In this document: positions 8,144 to 16,400 of the stretch, piece after piece
Layout: the number at the start of each line of letters is the position of its first letter
How positions within the stretch are numbered: position 1 is the first letter of the stretch
Assembly: GCA_900549475.1 (NCBI GenBank)
Contig: UROF01000006.1
Span: forward strand, 43,187-107,186
DNA from: an uncultured Eubacteriales bacterium
Lineage (GTDB): Bacteria; Bacillota; Clostridia; Oscillospirales; Oscillospiraceae
DNA length: 64,000 nt
Direction: 5' to 3'
The notes under the pieces: model-generated
What the model saw: only the letters and a program-made list of their open reading frames with translations
Told to the model about the DNA's origin: nothing
Database searches by the model: none
Program-made: the position numbers and the translations under genes

Positions 8144-8961
8144 GCGTATATGACAAGATATTTCCGCCCAGGGTACTCACCCTCCCCAACGGGAAACAGA
8201 TTTCTAAGCCCCGTTCCCGGGCTCCGCTGGCGGTGGTGATTCTGCTGGCCTTGACGATCCTCTCCGTGGAGGTTACCGGCTTTGACATGGGGGTTCTGGT
8301 CAGCCGGATCAAAGAGTTTTTTGTGATTCTGGGGGAGATGATCCCGCCGGAGTGGGACTATATGCCCCAGATCTGGCAGCCCTTGTTTGACACCATCAAA
8401 ATGTCCCTGCTGGGCTCCTTCATCGGCTCGATTTTGGTGGTGCCCTTTGCCATGCTGGCCTCCACCAATATCATCCACAGCCGGGTCATCGTGGCGGCCA
8501 TGCGGCTGCTGCTGAGCATCATCCGCACCCTGCCCACCCTGGTCTCCGCCCTGATCGCCACCTACATCTTCGGCCTGGGCACTCTGGCAGGCACCACAGC
8601 CATTGCCATCTTTACTTTCGCCTACATCGGCAAGATCCTCTATGAGGAGATCGAGACCGTGGACATGGGGCCCTTTGAGGCCATGGAGGCTATGGGGGCC
8701 ACCAAGGTGCGCTCCTTTATCAGCGCCATTGTTCCCCAGGTGCTGCCCTCCTATCTCTCCAACTGCCTGTTCTGCTTTGAGGGCAACGTGCGCTACGCCT
8801 CCATTCTGGGCTATGTGGGCGCCGGAGGCCTGGGCCTGATCCTGAATGAGAAGATCGGCTGGCGGGAGTATGCCAGCGTGGGTATGATCCTGCTGGCCCT
8901 GTTTGTCACCGTGTTCATCATTGAGACGATCAGCCGCGCCGCCCGGAAGCGGCTGGTATAA
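8140..8961 (+). CDS. Phosphonate-type ABC transporter permease 1 (PhnE-like)
   Basis: A 273-residue integral membrane protein with about six hydrophobic segments and the PhnE coupling loop EAMEAMGATKVRSFISAIVP before GYVGAGGLGLILNEKIG. The start overlaps the ATPase stop (ATGA-type) with a GGAGGAG site inside the preceding gene. It pairs with the second permease to form a heterodimeric channel. Confidence 0.92.
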   Translation: MSVYDKIFPPRVLTLPNGKQISKPRSRAPLAVVILLALTILSVEVTGFDMGVLVSRIKEFFVILGEMIPPEWDYMPQIWQPLFDTIKMSLLGSFIGSILVVPFAMLASTNIIHSRVIVAAMRLLLSIIRTLPTLVSALIATYIFGLGTLAGTTAIAIFTFAYIGKILYEEIETVDMGPFEAMEAMGATKVRSFISAIVPQVLPSYLSNCLFCFEGNVRYASILGYVGAGGLGLILNEKIGWREYASVGMILLALFVTVFIIETISRAARKRLV

Positions 8962-8973
8962 GGAGGGGCTGCT

Positions 8974-9783
8974 ATGAACAATCGAATTGAAGCGGCCTAT
9001 GAGCAGCGGCCCCGCCGCTGGGTGTTTGAGCTGGCCGTGGCACTGGTCGTGGTGGTCCTGCTGGTCTGGAGCGGCTCCGCCGTGGAAACGGCGGGCACCA
9101 CTCAAAACGGCGCGGTGATCGCCTGGAACATCCTGGCTGGCATCTTCCACCCGGACACGAACCTGCTGTTCAATTTCACCACCCAGGGCGTGCCATACCT
9201 GCTGCTGGAGACCATCTGCATCGCCTTCCTGGGCACCATTGTGGGGGCGATCCTCTCCATTCCTCTGGCCTTCCTCTCCGCCTCCAACCTGACGCCCAAG
9301 CCGGTGGCTTTCCTTGGGCGGATCATCATTATGGCGATCCGCACGGTCCCCGCCTTTGTCTATGGGCTCATGTTCATCCGGGTCACCGGCCCCGGCGCCT
9401 TTGCGGGCCTTTTGACCATGTCCCTGTGTTCGGTTGGCATGGTGAGCAAAATGTATATCGAGGCCATCGAGGATCTGGATGTGCGGGTGCTGGAGTCCCT
9501 GGACGCGGCGGGCTGCACCACATGGCAGAAGATCCGCTACGGCATCCTGCCCCAGCTGATGCCCAATTTCGCCTCCACCGCTATTTACCGCTTTGACATC
9601 AACCTGCGGGACGCCACCGTGCTGGGCCTGGTGGGAGCCGGCGGCATCGGCGCGCCGCTGATCTTCGCCATGAACGCCTACCGCTGGGAGGAGGCCGGCG
9701 CCATCCTGGCGGGTCTCATCGTGCTGGTGCTGATTGTAGAATGGATCTCCACCAAGATCCGGGTCAAGCTGGCCAGGGGGTAA
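8974..9783 (+). CDS. Phosphonate-type ABC transporter permease 2 (PhnE-like)
   Basis: A 269-residue membrane protein, paralogous to the first permease. It carries the coupling-loop sequence ESLDAAGCTTWQKIRYGILP and VGAGGIGAPLIFAMNAYRWE. It starts 12 bases after permease 1, with AAGGAGGGG upstream. Two PhnE paralogues with one PhnC and one PhnD are a recognised arrangement for phosphonate/phosphite-type importers. Confidence 0.92.
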   Translation: MNNRIEAAYEQRPRRWVFELAVALVVVVLLVWSGSAVETAGTTQNGAVIAWNILAGIFHPDTNLLFNFTTQGVPYLLLETICIAFLGTIVGAILSIPLAFLSASNLTPKPVAFLGRIIIMAIRTVPAFVYGLMFIRVTGPGAFAGLLTMSLCSVGMVSKMYIEAIEDLDVRVLESLDAAGCTTWQKIRYGILPQLMPNFASTAIYRFDINLRDATVLGLVGAGGIGAPLIFAMNAYRWEEAGAILAGLIVLVLIVEWISTKIRVKLARG

Positions 9784-9785
9784 TC

Positions 9786-11306
9786 ATGGAAAAGACATTT
9801 CAAATCTATTATACTTCAGACACCCACGGCCATATCTTCCCGGTGAACTATGCCTCGAACTGCCCGGAGCACTCCGGGCTGCTGAACCTGGCCGCCCAGG
9901 TGGAAAAGGACGGGAACACCCTGGTGCTGGACGGCGGGGATTCCTTGCAGGGGACGCCCCTGACCCAGTATTACTTGGAACACCGGGGCCAGTGGCCCAT
10001 TCACCCGGTGGCCGCGGCTTTCAACGCCATGGGCCTGGATTACTTCACCCTGGGCAACCACGACTTCAACTTCGGCTATGAGGCCCTCCGGGACTATCTG
10101 CGGGCCATGGGCGGCGTATGCCTGTGTACGAATGTGGAGGACCTGGGCGGCGAGCTGCGCATTCGCCCTTGGGCGGTGCACACCTTGGCCAACGGCCTGC
10201 GGGTGGGGCTCACCGGCGTGGTCACCGACTTCGTAAACGTTTGGGAGCAACCTCAGAACCTGGAGCGGATTCGGGTCACCGACGCTTTTCAGGCCGCCCG
10301 GGCGGCCTGCGCCGCCCTCCGGGATCAATGTGATGTCTGTGTGTGCATCTACCACGGTGGCTTCGAGGAGGAGCTGGAAACGGGGCGGGTGCTCTCGGAC
10401 AGCGGTGAGAACATCGCCTGCAAGATCGCCCGGGAGCTGGACTTCGATCTGCTCCTCACCGGCCACCAGCACATGGCGGTGGAAGGGGTAGAACTGTCCG
10501 GCACCTACGCCGTTCAGCCCCCCGCCAATGCAGGGCAGTTTCTCCATATTTCCGGCAAGTGGGAGGGAACACGCAGTTCCTTCCGATCCAGATTGACGGC
10601 GGTGGGCGCAGTCCACCCAGCAGAGCCTTATCAGAGTCTGCTTCCACTGGAGAATGCCGTACAGGAGTGGCTGGACCAGCCCATCGGAGAGTTGGCCCAT
10701 CCCATTCCACCGGAGGGGAAGCTGGACGCCGCCCTCCACGGAAGCCGGGTGGCCGCCCTGTTCAATCAGGTGCAGCTGGCGGAGACCGGGGCGGATTTCT
10801 CCTGTACCAGCTTGGGCAACGACCCGGTGGGGCTGGCCTCTCCCGTGACCATGCGAGGGGTGACGGCGGCCTACCTCTTTGCCAACACCCTGGTGGTGCT
10901 GGAGGTAACGGAGGAGGTGCTGCGGCAGACACTGGAACGGTGCGCCGCCTACTTTACCCTGGTTGACGGCCAGCCCCAGATTTCGGAGGAGTTTCTGCTG
11001 CCCAAGGTGGAGCACTACAACTACGACTTCTACGCCGGCCTGGCCTATACCTTCGACCTGCGCCGCCCCGTGGGCAGCCGGGTGATCCGCCTGGCAAAAC
11101 TGGACGGCTCCCCGCTGGGGGGCGGCACCTTCCGCCTGTGCACCAGCAACTACCGGGCCACGGGCACGGGTGGATACGAGATCTTGAGGGAGTGTCCCGT
11201 CCTGTGGCGCGGGGGCACAGAAATGCCGGATCTCACCGCCCGCTACATCCAGGCCCACAGCCCGATGCCTCAGTTGCATAACGTGGAGATGCGGGTGATC
11301 TGGTGA
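9786..11306 (+). CDS. Cytosolic 5'-nucleotidase / UshA-family metallophosphoesterase
   Basis: A 506-residue two-domain enzyme. The N-terminal calcineurin-like half has all metal ligands: YTSDTHGH, LDGGDSLQGTP, LGNHDFNFG, CIYHGG and LLTGHQHM. The C-terminal 5'-nucleotidase domain has the substrate stacking region near HYNYDFYAGLAYTFDL. No signal peptide is visible, unlike secreted UshA, so it should act on imported substrate. The start at 9786 follows CCAGGGGG and lies 2 bases after the permease stop; an upstream in-frame ATG lies inside the permease. In this operon it probably hydrolyses a phosphate ester taken up by the importer. The natural substrate (nucleotide, cyclic nucleotide or sugar nucleotide) is not deducible. 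Confidence 0.88.
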   Translation: MEKTFQIYYTSDTHGHIFPVNYASNCPEHSGLLNLAAQVEKDGNTLVLDGGDSLQGTPLTQYYLEHRGQWPIHPVAAAFNAMGLDYFTLGNHDFNFGYEALRDYLRAMGGVCLCTNVEDLGGELRIRPWAVHTLANGLRVGLTGVVTDFVNVWEQPQNLERIRVTDAFQAARAACAALRDQCDVCVCIYHGGFEEELETGRVLSDSGENIACKIARELDFDLLLTGHQHMAVEGVELSGTYAVQPPANAGQFLHISGKWEGTRSSFRSRLTAVGAVHPAEPYQSLLPLENAVQEWLDQPIGELAHPIPPEGKLDAALHGSRVAALFNQVQLAETGADFSCTSLGNDPVGLASPVTMRGVTAAYLFANTLVVLEVTEEVLRQTLERCAAYFTLVDGQPQISEEFLLPKVEHYNYDFYAGLAYTFDLRRPVGSRVIRLAKLDGSPLGGGTFRLCTSNYRATGTGGYEILRECPVLWRGGTEMPDLTARYIQAHSPMPQLHNVEMRVIW

Positions 11307-11370
11307 AGCGTTCTTGACAAGCCACAAGGAATGTGGTTTTATAAATCAAACAGAGGAAAGAAGGTGGAGG

Positions 11371-12141
11371 ATGGACAGATTCAATGTTGCTGTGGATGTT
11401 GTTCAAAATGCCGGAGATCTTCTGCGGCAGTGCCGTCTGGAAGAGTCAGAGATCTGCCAGAAGATGGGGCACCAAGACCTGGTTACTCATTGGGACCGGC
11501 GTGTAGAACGGATGCTCCGCAGCGCGATCCTTGAAACCTTCCCCCAGGACTCCATTGTAGGTGAAGAGTATCCGCCGGAAGCGCATCGCACCGGGTCGGT
11601 GACTTGGTATATTGATCCCATCGACGGGACCACAAATTTCATCAATCAGCATCAGAACTACGCCATCTCCGTGGGGTGCTGGGAGGGAAGTACCCCGCTG
11701 TTCGGCCTGGTGCTGGACGTGGAACGCGAGACGCTCTACTGGGCCAGACACGGCGGCGGGGCGTGGCAGGATCAGACGATGATCCACACCTCCGGCCGGC
11801 GGGAGCTCTCAGAACTGCTGCTGACGACGCCGGGCCTGCAATACACCTTTCTGGAGCCTCATCCGTACCAAGAGCGGATGATTCGGCTCTCCCGGAAGGT
11901 TCGGGGTGTCCGCTGTCTGGGTTCCGTGGCCTTGGAATTGTGTGAAGTGGCCGCAGGCCGGGCAGATCTGTTTGTAACCATGCGATCCTCTCCATGGGAT
12001 CACAACGCTGCGCGGATCATCCTGGAGGAGGCCGGCGGCGCGATCTTCACGGTGGATGGAGATGAACTGCCCTTGGAGCAGAAAAGCACGGTGGTCGGAT
12101 TAAATTCTTACAGCATAAAGAGTTGCGTTTTTAGTGGATGA
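11371..12141 (+). CDS. Inositol-monophosphatase family phosphatase
   Basis: A 256-residue Mg-dependent, Li-sensitive-type phosphatase with the family motifs VGEEYPPE, IDPIDGTTNFI and SSPWDHNAARIILEEAGG. Relatives hydrolyse inositol phosphates, fructose-1,6-bisphosphate, histidinol phosphate or 3'-phosphoadenosine phosphate, and the sequence alone does not settle which. The start MDRFN at 11371 follows AAAGAAGGTGGAGG. It is 65 bases after the 5'-nucleotidase-like gene and is closed by a strong terminator, so it is the last gene of the operon. Confidence 0.88.
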   Translation: MDRFNVAVDVVQNAGDLLRQCRLEESEICQKMGHQDLVTHWDRRVERMLRSAILETFPQDSIVGEEYPPEAHRTGSVTWYIDPIDGTTNFINQHQNYAISVGCWEGSTPLFGLVLDVERETLYWARHGGGAWQDQTMIHTSGRRELSELLLTTPGLQYTFLEPHPYQERMIRLSRKVRGVRCLGSVALELCEVAAGRADLFVTMRSSPWDHNAARIILEEAGGAIFTVDGDELPLEQKSTVVGLNSYSIKSCVFSG

Positions 12142-12181
12142 ACACATATTTTCACCCTGACTATCGTACCACGCTTGATAG

Positions 12182-12218
12182 AAAAGCTGGGCCAACGAAA
12201 TCGTTGGCCCAGCTTTTT
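12182..12218 (+). terminator. Strong terminator of the importer operon
   Basis: AAAAGCTGGGCCAACGA pairs with TCGTTGGCCCAGCTTTT followed by a T. The stem is perfect and has A and T tracts, so it works on either strand. The 149 bases up to the next gene show no clear feature. Confidence 0.92.
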
Positions 12219-12367
12219 GCTCTGAACGGCTGACTTGTGCTCTTTTGGTGGATAATTTTCGGGGTGATCCTTTTATGGGATGCAAACGGGATTGAGTCAT
12301 TGCTCCCTATACGCGATCAGATGCTCATCGGCCGCTCTGACCAGAGGCACTTCTTTCCTGGTATATC

Positions 12368-12904
12368 TTATCCGCGCAGGATTTCGTCGGCGATGGGAAC
12401 CAGCGCGGAGAAATCGGTAAAGTCCACCTGTTTTCCGTAAGTCTCCAGCAGTGCCTGGTCCTCAGCGGACCTCTGCCGCGCCGGTTTCCTCCGCAGGGAG
12501 AAACACATGGCGGCCATCATGGCCCGGTGGCGTGGGGACAGAACGGCATAGTCAATGCCGCCCCGGAGGTGGAAGAAGATAGCCTGAGAGAATAGCACTG
12601 GAGACATCTGCCGTTTCAGGGATGCGAGGATATGCGCCCGGTTCTGCGGGTTGTTCGGGTCGGCCAGACCCACAGTGGCCACGATCAGCCGCTGGCCATC
12701 CCCGAGGGAAAGTCCTTTCATTGCCTGCTTGAGCCCCAGCACCCCGCCGGCATAGAGAGCGCCCAGATAGACGAGGATGTGCCCCTCAGCCAGCCCCCGG
12801 AACTCCCGGCATGGGATGGCGGACAGGCCGGTGAGCCGGGAGAGTTCCTCCGCATACCGGCGGGTCGTGCCGTATTTGCTGCCATAGACGATGAGCCCAT
12901 CCAT
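12368..12904 (-). CDS. Flavodoxin-domain protein
   Basis: A 178-residue protein with the FMN phosphate-binding loop GLIVYGSKYGTTRRYAEEL at the N-terminus, and LVYLGALYAGGVLGLKQAM and ATVGLADPNNPQNR further on. This matches flavodoxin-domain proteins related to HemG-type and other low-potential carriers in clostridia. The start at 12904 follows AGGGAGG at 11 bases. It lies downstream of the solute-binding/VWA cluster on the same strand, and whether it belongs to it is unclear. Electron donor and partner are unknown. Confidence 0.8.
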   Translation of the reverse strand: MDGLIVYGSKYGTTRRYAEELSRLTGLSAIPCREFRGLAEGHILVYLGALYAGGVLGLKQAMKGLSLGDGQRLIVATVGLADPNNPQNRAHILASLKRQMSPVLFSQAIFFHLRGGIDYAVLSPRHRAMMAAMCFSLRRKPARQRSAEDQALLETYGKQVDFTDFSALVPIADEILRG

Positions 12905-12963
12905 CTGTGAAAATGCCTCCCTTTGCACAGCGCATTTATCCGGTCCTGCGGTAAAATTTACGT

Positions 12964-14031
12964 TCACGACAGAGCGGCGATGATCTTCTCCATGGCGGCG
13001 TAGCTGGGCATGGCCGCCACCTGTGTGATCTCCGCGGCCAGGTGGGGCACCTGAAAGTGTTCCGCGTCTGACTGGGTGCCGGATACCTCGGTGCGGAAGC
13101 CGTGATTTTCCCAGGCCAGGCGCTGGATCTCATCGTCCAGCAGGGCGTCGATGCCCGCCTCCCCCGCCTCGTCCAGCGCGATGTAGATATGGGAGGACCA
13201 GACGGTGGGGGTGGGGTAGATCAGCACGATGTCATCCTTCAACTGCGCCCAGTCCTCCGGGTTCTCCACGGCGAACTCCAGCAGCTGGTTCTCATAGCCG
13301 GCGATCACAGGCTTGGCCCCCATGCCGGTTTTGAGGAACTGGTCAAACAGGTCGGAGGAAGACGCCTCCATATAGCCCAGCTTCTCGAAGATGGCCTTCA
13401 GGCGGGGCAGCACAGTCTCCACGCTGTCCGCATCCGCCACCCCGCCGCACAGCACATTGGCCAGCAGCCCCGCGAACATATTCCCGGAGTTGGAGCGCAC
13501 AGGGTCGGTGGTGCTCACCGCCACCGTACCGTAGAGCTCCGGCAGCCCCAGATCCGCCCAGGCGGTACCCGCCTCGATCTCCGCCACCAGACCGGCCATA
13601 TCCATATAGTAGACCCCGTCCCGCTCCGTCACCAGTCCCCGTTTCTGGAACGCCTCCAAAATGGGACGGTGGGTGTAGAGGACGATGGGGGTGTTGAATA
13701 CGATCTGGCTCTTGCCCGGCGCGCCGTAGAGCTGCTGGTAGTACTCCAGGGCGGTCTGGCTGGAGGGAAAGAGAAAATCCCGGCCCTCATGGTCCGCCGT
13801 GACCATGTCCAGGGAGCCCGCCTTGGCATAGTCCAGGGTGAGCCCGTAGTCCCGCTCCAGGACATCCTGTACCGCCTCGTCCTCCAGCAGGCCGATCTTC
13901 TCTCCCCCCACATAGCCCCGCAGAACGGTTGGCTCCGGCCGGGGGCCGCCGCCCAGCAGCAGATAGACCGCCGCCGCCCCGATGACAACCAGCAGGATGA
14001 TCAGACCGATCCATTTTGATTTGCTTCCCAT
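12964..14031 (-). CDS. Membrane-anchored extracellular solute-binding-like protein
   Basis: A 355-residue protein with one N-terminal membrane segment (WIGLIILLVVIGAAAVYLLL) and no lipobox, so it is probably an uncleaved anchor. The rest resembles periplasmic-binding folds of the extracellular type: VLRGYVGGEKIGLLEDE, FLFPSSQTALEYYQ, TVAVSTTDPVRSNSGNMFAG, KPVIAGYENQLLEFA and IVLIYPTPTVWSSHIYIALD. Its start overlaps the XpaC-like gene by 31 bases and has GGAGGGA just ahead. No permease or ATPase is nearby, so import is unlikely. The neighbours suggest a surface sensing or assembly role. Confidence 0.7.
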   Translation of the reverse strand: MGSKSKWIGLIILLVVIGAAAVYLLLGGGPRPEPTVLRGYVGGEKIGLLEDEAVQDVLERDYGLTLDYAKAGSLDMVTADHEGRDFLFPSSQTALEYYQQLYGAPGKSQIVFNTPIVLYTHRPILEAFQKRGLVTERDGVYYMDMAGLVAEIEAGTAWADLGLPELYGTVAVSTTDPVRSNSGNMFAGLLANVLCGGVADADSVETVLPRLKAIFEKLGYMEASSSDLFDQFLKTGMGAKPVIAGYENQLLEFAVENPEDWAQLKDDIVLIYPTPTVWSSHIYIALDEAGEAGIDALLDDEIQRLAWENHGFRTEVSGTQSDAEHFQVPHLAAEITQVAAMPSYAAMEKIIAALS

Positions 14032-14642
14032 TGGAATCCCTCCGTGTTCAGCAGGCTCTCCATGACCTTCATGTCCGCCTCCGCGTCAAACCGCTCCGAG
14101 GCCATCAACTGGCTGAGCTGTTCCTCGAACCCAGTCTTCAGCTTGGGCAGAATGGCCCGCACCTTCCGCTGGAACTCCCGCACCTCGGAAGTCCCCAGCC
14201 CGGCATCCTGGAACTTCACATACTGCCCCAGGATCCGGCCCACCGTGTCCAGATAGTAGGTGAGGAAGCGGTTGGCCGACGGGATCTTCTCCGGATGCTC
14301 CCGAAGATAGCAGTAGAGGCGATCCCCCGTCTCCGTGAGGGCCAGGGCGTCCTCATGGGTCCGGACGTCCGTAATGCGGCCGGCGGCCGACCGGATGGCC
14401 TTCAGATCCCGCTCCGCCTCCTCCATCAGGGCCTGCATCTCGCCGCCGTCTGGCCGCTGGGCGAAATAGAGGGTGATGGGGTCCGCCCTGGGGGTCAGCA
14501 GAAACCAAAGGCCCAGATAAATTCCCACCCCCAGCGCGGCGCTGAACAGGAAATTCCAGCGCAGGCCCAGGGCCAGAACCAAAAAGACTGCAATTCCCAC
14601 GCCCAGCGACAGTACCAGCTGCCGCAACTGTCCTTTCTTCAT
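14001..14642 (-). CDS. XpaC-like (5-bromo-4-chloroindolyl phosphate hydrolysis) family membrane protein
   Basis: A 213-residue protein with two N-terminal membrane helices (LVLSLGVGIAVFLVLALGL and FLFSAALGVGIYLGLWFLL) and a soluble helical domain (FLTYYLDTVGRILGQY, REFQRKVRAILPKLKTGFEE) characteristic of the XpaC family. XpaC genes usually stand beside a TelA-type toxic-anion-resistance gene and VWA proteins. TelA is missing here. The start lies one base after the VWA lipoprotein stop. Biochemical function is unknown, and the family name comes from a colony-colour phenotype. Confidence 0.75.
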   Translation of the reverse strand: MKKGQLRQLVLSLGVGIAVFLVLALGLRWNFLFSAALGVGIYLGLWFLLTPRADPITLYFAQRPDGGEMQALMEEAERDLKAIRSAAGRITDVRTHEDALALTETGDRLYCYLREHPEKIPSANRFLTYYLDTVGRILGQYVKFQDAGLGTSEVREFQRKVRAILPKLKTGFEEQLSQLMASERFDAEADMKVMESLLNTEGFQWEANQNGSV

Positions 14643-14643
14643 C

Positions 14644-16248
14644 TCAGTTGTACCCCTTCACGCTGCGGAAGGCCCCGATCAGGTCCTCCCGCCCGTCGAA
14701 GACCCGGGCGTGGGTCAGTTCCGCCAGCTCCTCCAGCTGGGTGGGATCGGCGGAGCCGAACATGATGGAGAACACCGGCACATCCGCCCCGAAGGCCTCG
14801 TAGCCATCTCGGAAGTCGGAAAAACTCCCGTCAGACACCCCGTCCGTCAGCAGGATGATGGCAGGGGTGTACTGGCTCAGGTCGTAGTTTTTCAGCTGCC
14901 GCAGGCCCTCCATGGCGGCATAATAGATGTCGGTGCCGCCCACGGCCTCCTCCGCCTCCACCTGAGTATAGAGGGCTTCCAGCTCCTCTCCGTTCCCAAC
15001 GGCGGTGTAGACGTCCTGGGGGTAGCCCTCAAAGGGGATGAGGATATTGACCTCGTGTTCCGAAGCCTGGAGCAGATTTTGCTCCGCGTTTTCCTGAATC
15101 AGGATCTGGCTCATGGCCTCCACCATCTGTTCCCGGCCAGTCCCCTCCATGCTGCCGGAGTAGTCCAGACAGTAGACCGTGAGGGAGGGCTTGCGGAACT
15201 CCGTCTGGTACAGATCCAGACACTCCATGAGCACATCGGTGGAGGGCATCCGGATGGGGGAGAGCACTCGGTCCGGCTGGATGCCCCAGTCGGCGCGGAA
15301 CACGTCGGCGTTCTCCGCCGACACCCCCTCGTAACCGGTGCGGCGTCCGGTGCGCTGGATCTCGTTTTGCACCTCGTCGGACAGGAGATACTCCTGTAAA
15401 TCCAGAAAGGCCTGTTCCTTCTCGGTGTCCCCGTTGTCCACATAGCCCAGGGGGGAGTCGGCGATGGACAGGCCGTCATAGGGGTAGAGGGCATACAGCG
15501 TCTCCTCCCCCCGCGCCTCCAGCTCTTGATTGGCGCTGATGATGAGGCACTCATAGTTCACCATGGCGTCGTAGCCGCCGGTGAGGAACAGGTCTTTCAG
15601 CCAGTCAGAGCTTCCGGAGGACCGGTCCACGCCGGAGAGCAGCCGGGTGATCTGCTCCGAAAGGCTGGGGGTCTGGAGGCTCTCCGACGTGATCACATCT
15701 GGATTGCCCAGCAGGGCATAGAGAAAGCCGATGTAGGCGCTGCACCCGGAGTTGGACTGGGTGGCGGAGGTCATGCAGAAGTTCAGCTTCCCAGACTGGA
15801 TGGCGGAGAGCAGGTCGCTGACCGACACCTCCGTGCCCACGAAACCCAGCTCCTCGGCTAACCCCTGGCGGATTCCGAATACCACCGGGGTGATGGAAAT
15901 GGACTGGGCGTGCTTTACCCGGTACTGGGTGTCTCCGGCGGTGAGCCACAGGCTGCTGGCCGGCCACACCGCATCATAGTCCACCGTTTCCCCCTGGAGG
16001 GTTCGCATGATATCCAGGGAGCCCTGGTACTCCATCTCGATGTTCACGCCCCGTTCTCGGGCGAAGTCATCCAGAATGCCCTCCAGCTCCTGATTCTCCG
16101 AGCCGGAGAGAATGCGCAGGGTCACATCCCCGCCATAGTTGAAGGCGTGATCTCCGCCGGAGGTACCGCCCTCTGACTGCGCGCTACCACAGGCCACCAG
16201 GAGCAACACCAGAATCAGTCCAAGAACGGACCACCCAATTCGTCTCAT
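14644..16248 (-). CDS. Substrate-binding and von Willebrand factor A domain lipoprotein
   Basis: A 534-residue fusion. The signal peptide ends in the lipobox LVAC (Cys about 20). Residues about 40-340 resemble an extracellular solute-binding protein (FNYGGDVTLRILSGSENQEL, DAVWPASSLWLTAGDTQYRV, TSATQSNSGCSAYIGFLYAL). Residues about 350-530 form a VWA domain with an intact metal-ion adhesion site: LDYSGSM, the Thr in GGTDIYY, and LLTDGVSDGS. The protein faces outward and could couple ligand binding to metal-dependent protein contact. It is the first gene of a tight three-gene cluster and has GGAAAGGAAG ahead of its start. Confidence 0.85.
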   Translation of the reverse strand: MRRIGWSVLGLILVLLLVACGSAQSEGGTSGGDHAFNYGGDVTLRILSGSENQELEGILDDFARERGVNIEMEYQGSLDIMRTLQGETVDYDAVWPASSLWLTAGDTQYRVKHAQSISITPVVFGIRQGLAEELGFVGTEVSVSDLLSAIQSGKLNFCMTSATQSNSGCSAYIGFLYALLGNPDVITSESLQTPSLSEQITRLLSGVDRSSGSSDWLKDLFLTGGYDAMVNYECLIISANQELEARGEETLYALYPYDGLSIADSPLGYVDNGDTEKEQAFLDLQEYLLSDEVQNEIQRTGRRTGYEGVSAENADVFRADWGIQPDRVLSPIRMPSTDVLMECLDLYQTEFRKPSLTVYCLDYSGSMEGTGREQMVEAMSQILIQENAEQNLLQASEHEVNILIPFEGYPQDVYTAVGNGEELEALYTQVEAEEAVGGTDIYYAAMEGLRQLKNYDLSQYTPAIILLTDGVSDGSFSDFRDGYEAFGADVPVFSIMFGSADPTQLEELAELTHARVFDGREDLIGAFRSVKGYN

Positions 16249-16400
16249 AAAGGGACACTTCCTTTCCGGTCAATCGATCAAAACACAGTGGGAGCACGGT
16301 CCCAGATAAAATATCCCACTTTTATCTTAGCACGACGGCCTCCTCTCTACATCAAGAACAGGTAAAAGACAAGTGAAATCCAGCGCAGGCGCCTTTCCAC

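Noticed and set aside
12220..12367. Short frame from 12237 after the importer-operon terminator
   Set aside because: No ribosome site, it runs into the 3' end of the flavodoxin-domain gene in antisense, and nothing about it is protein-like.
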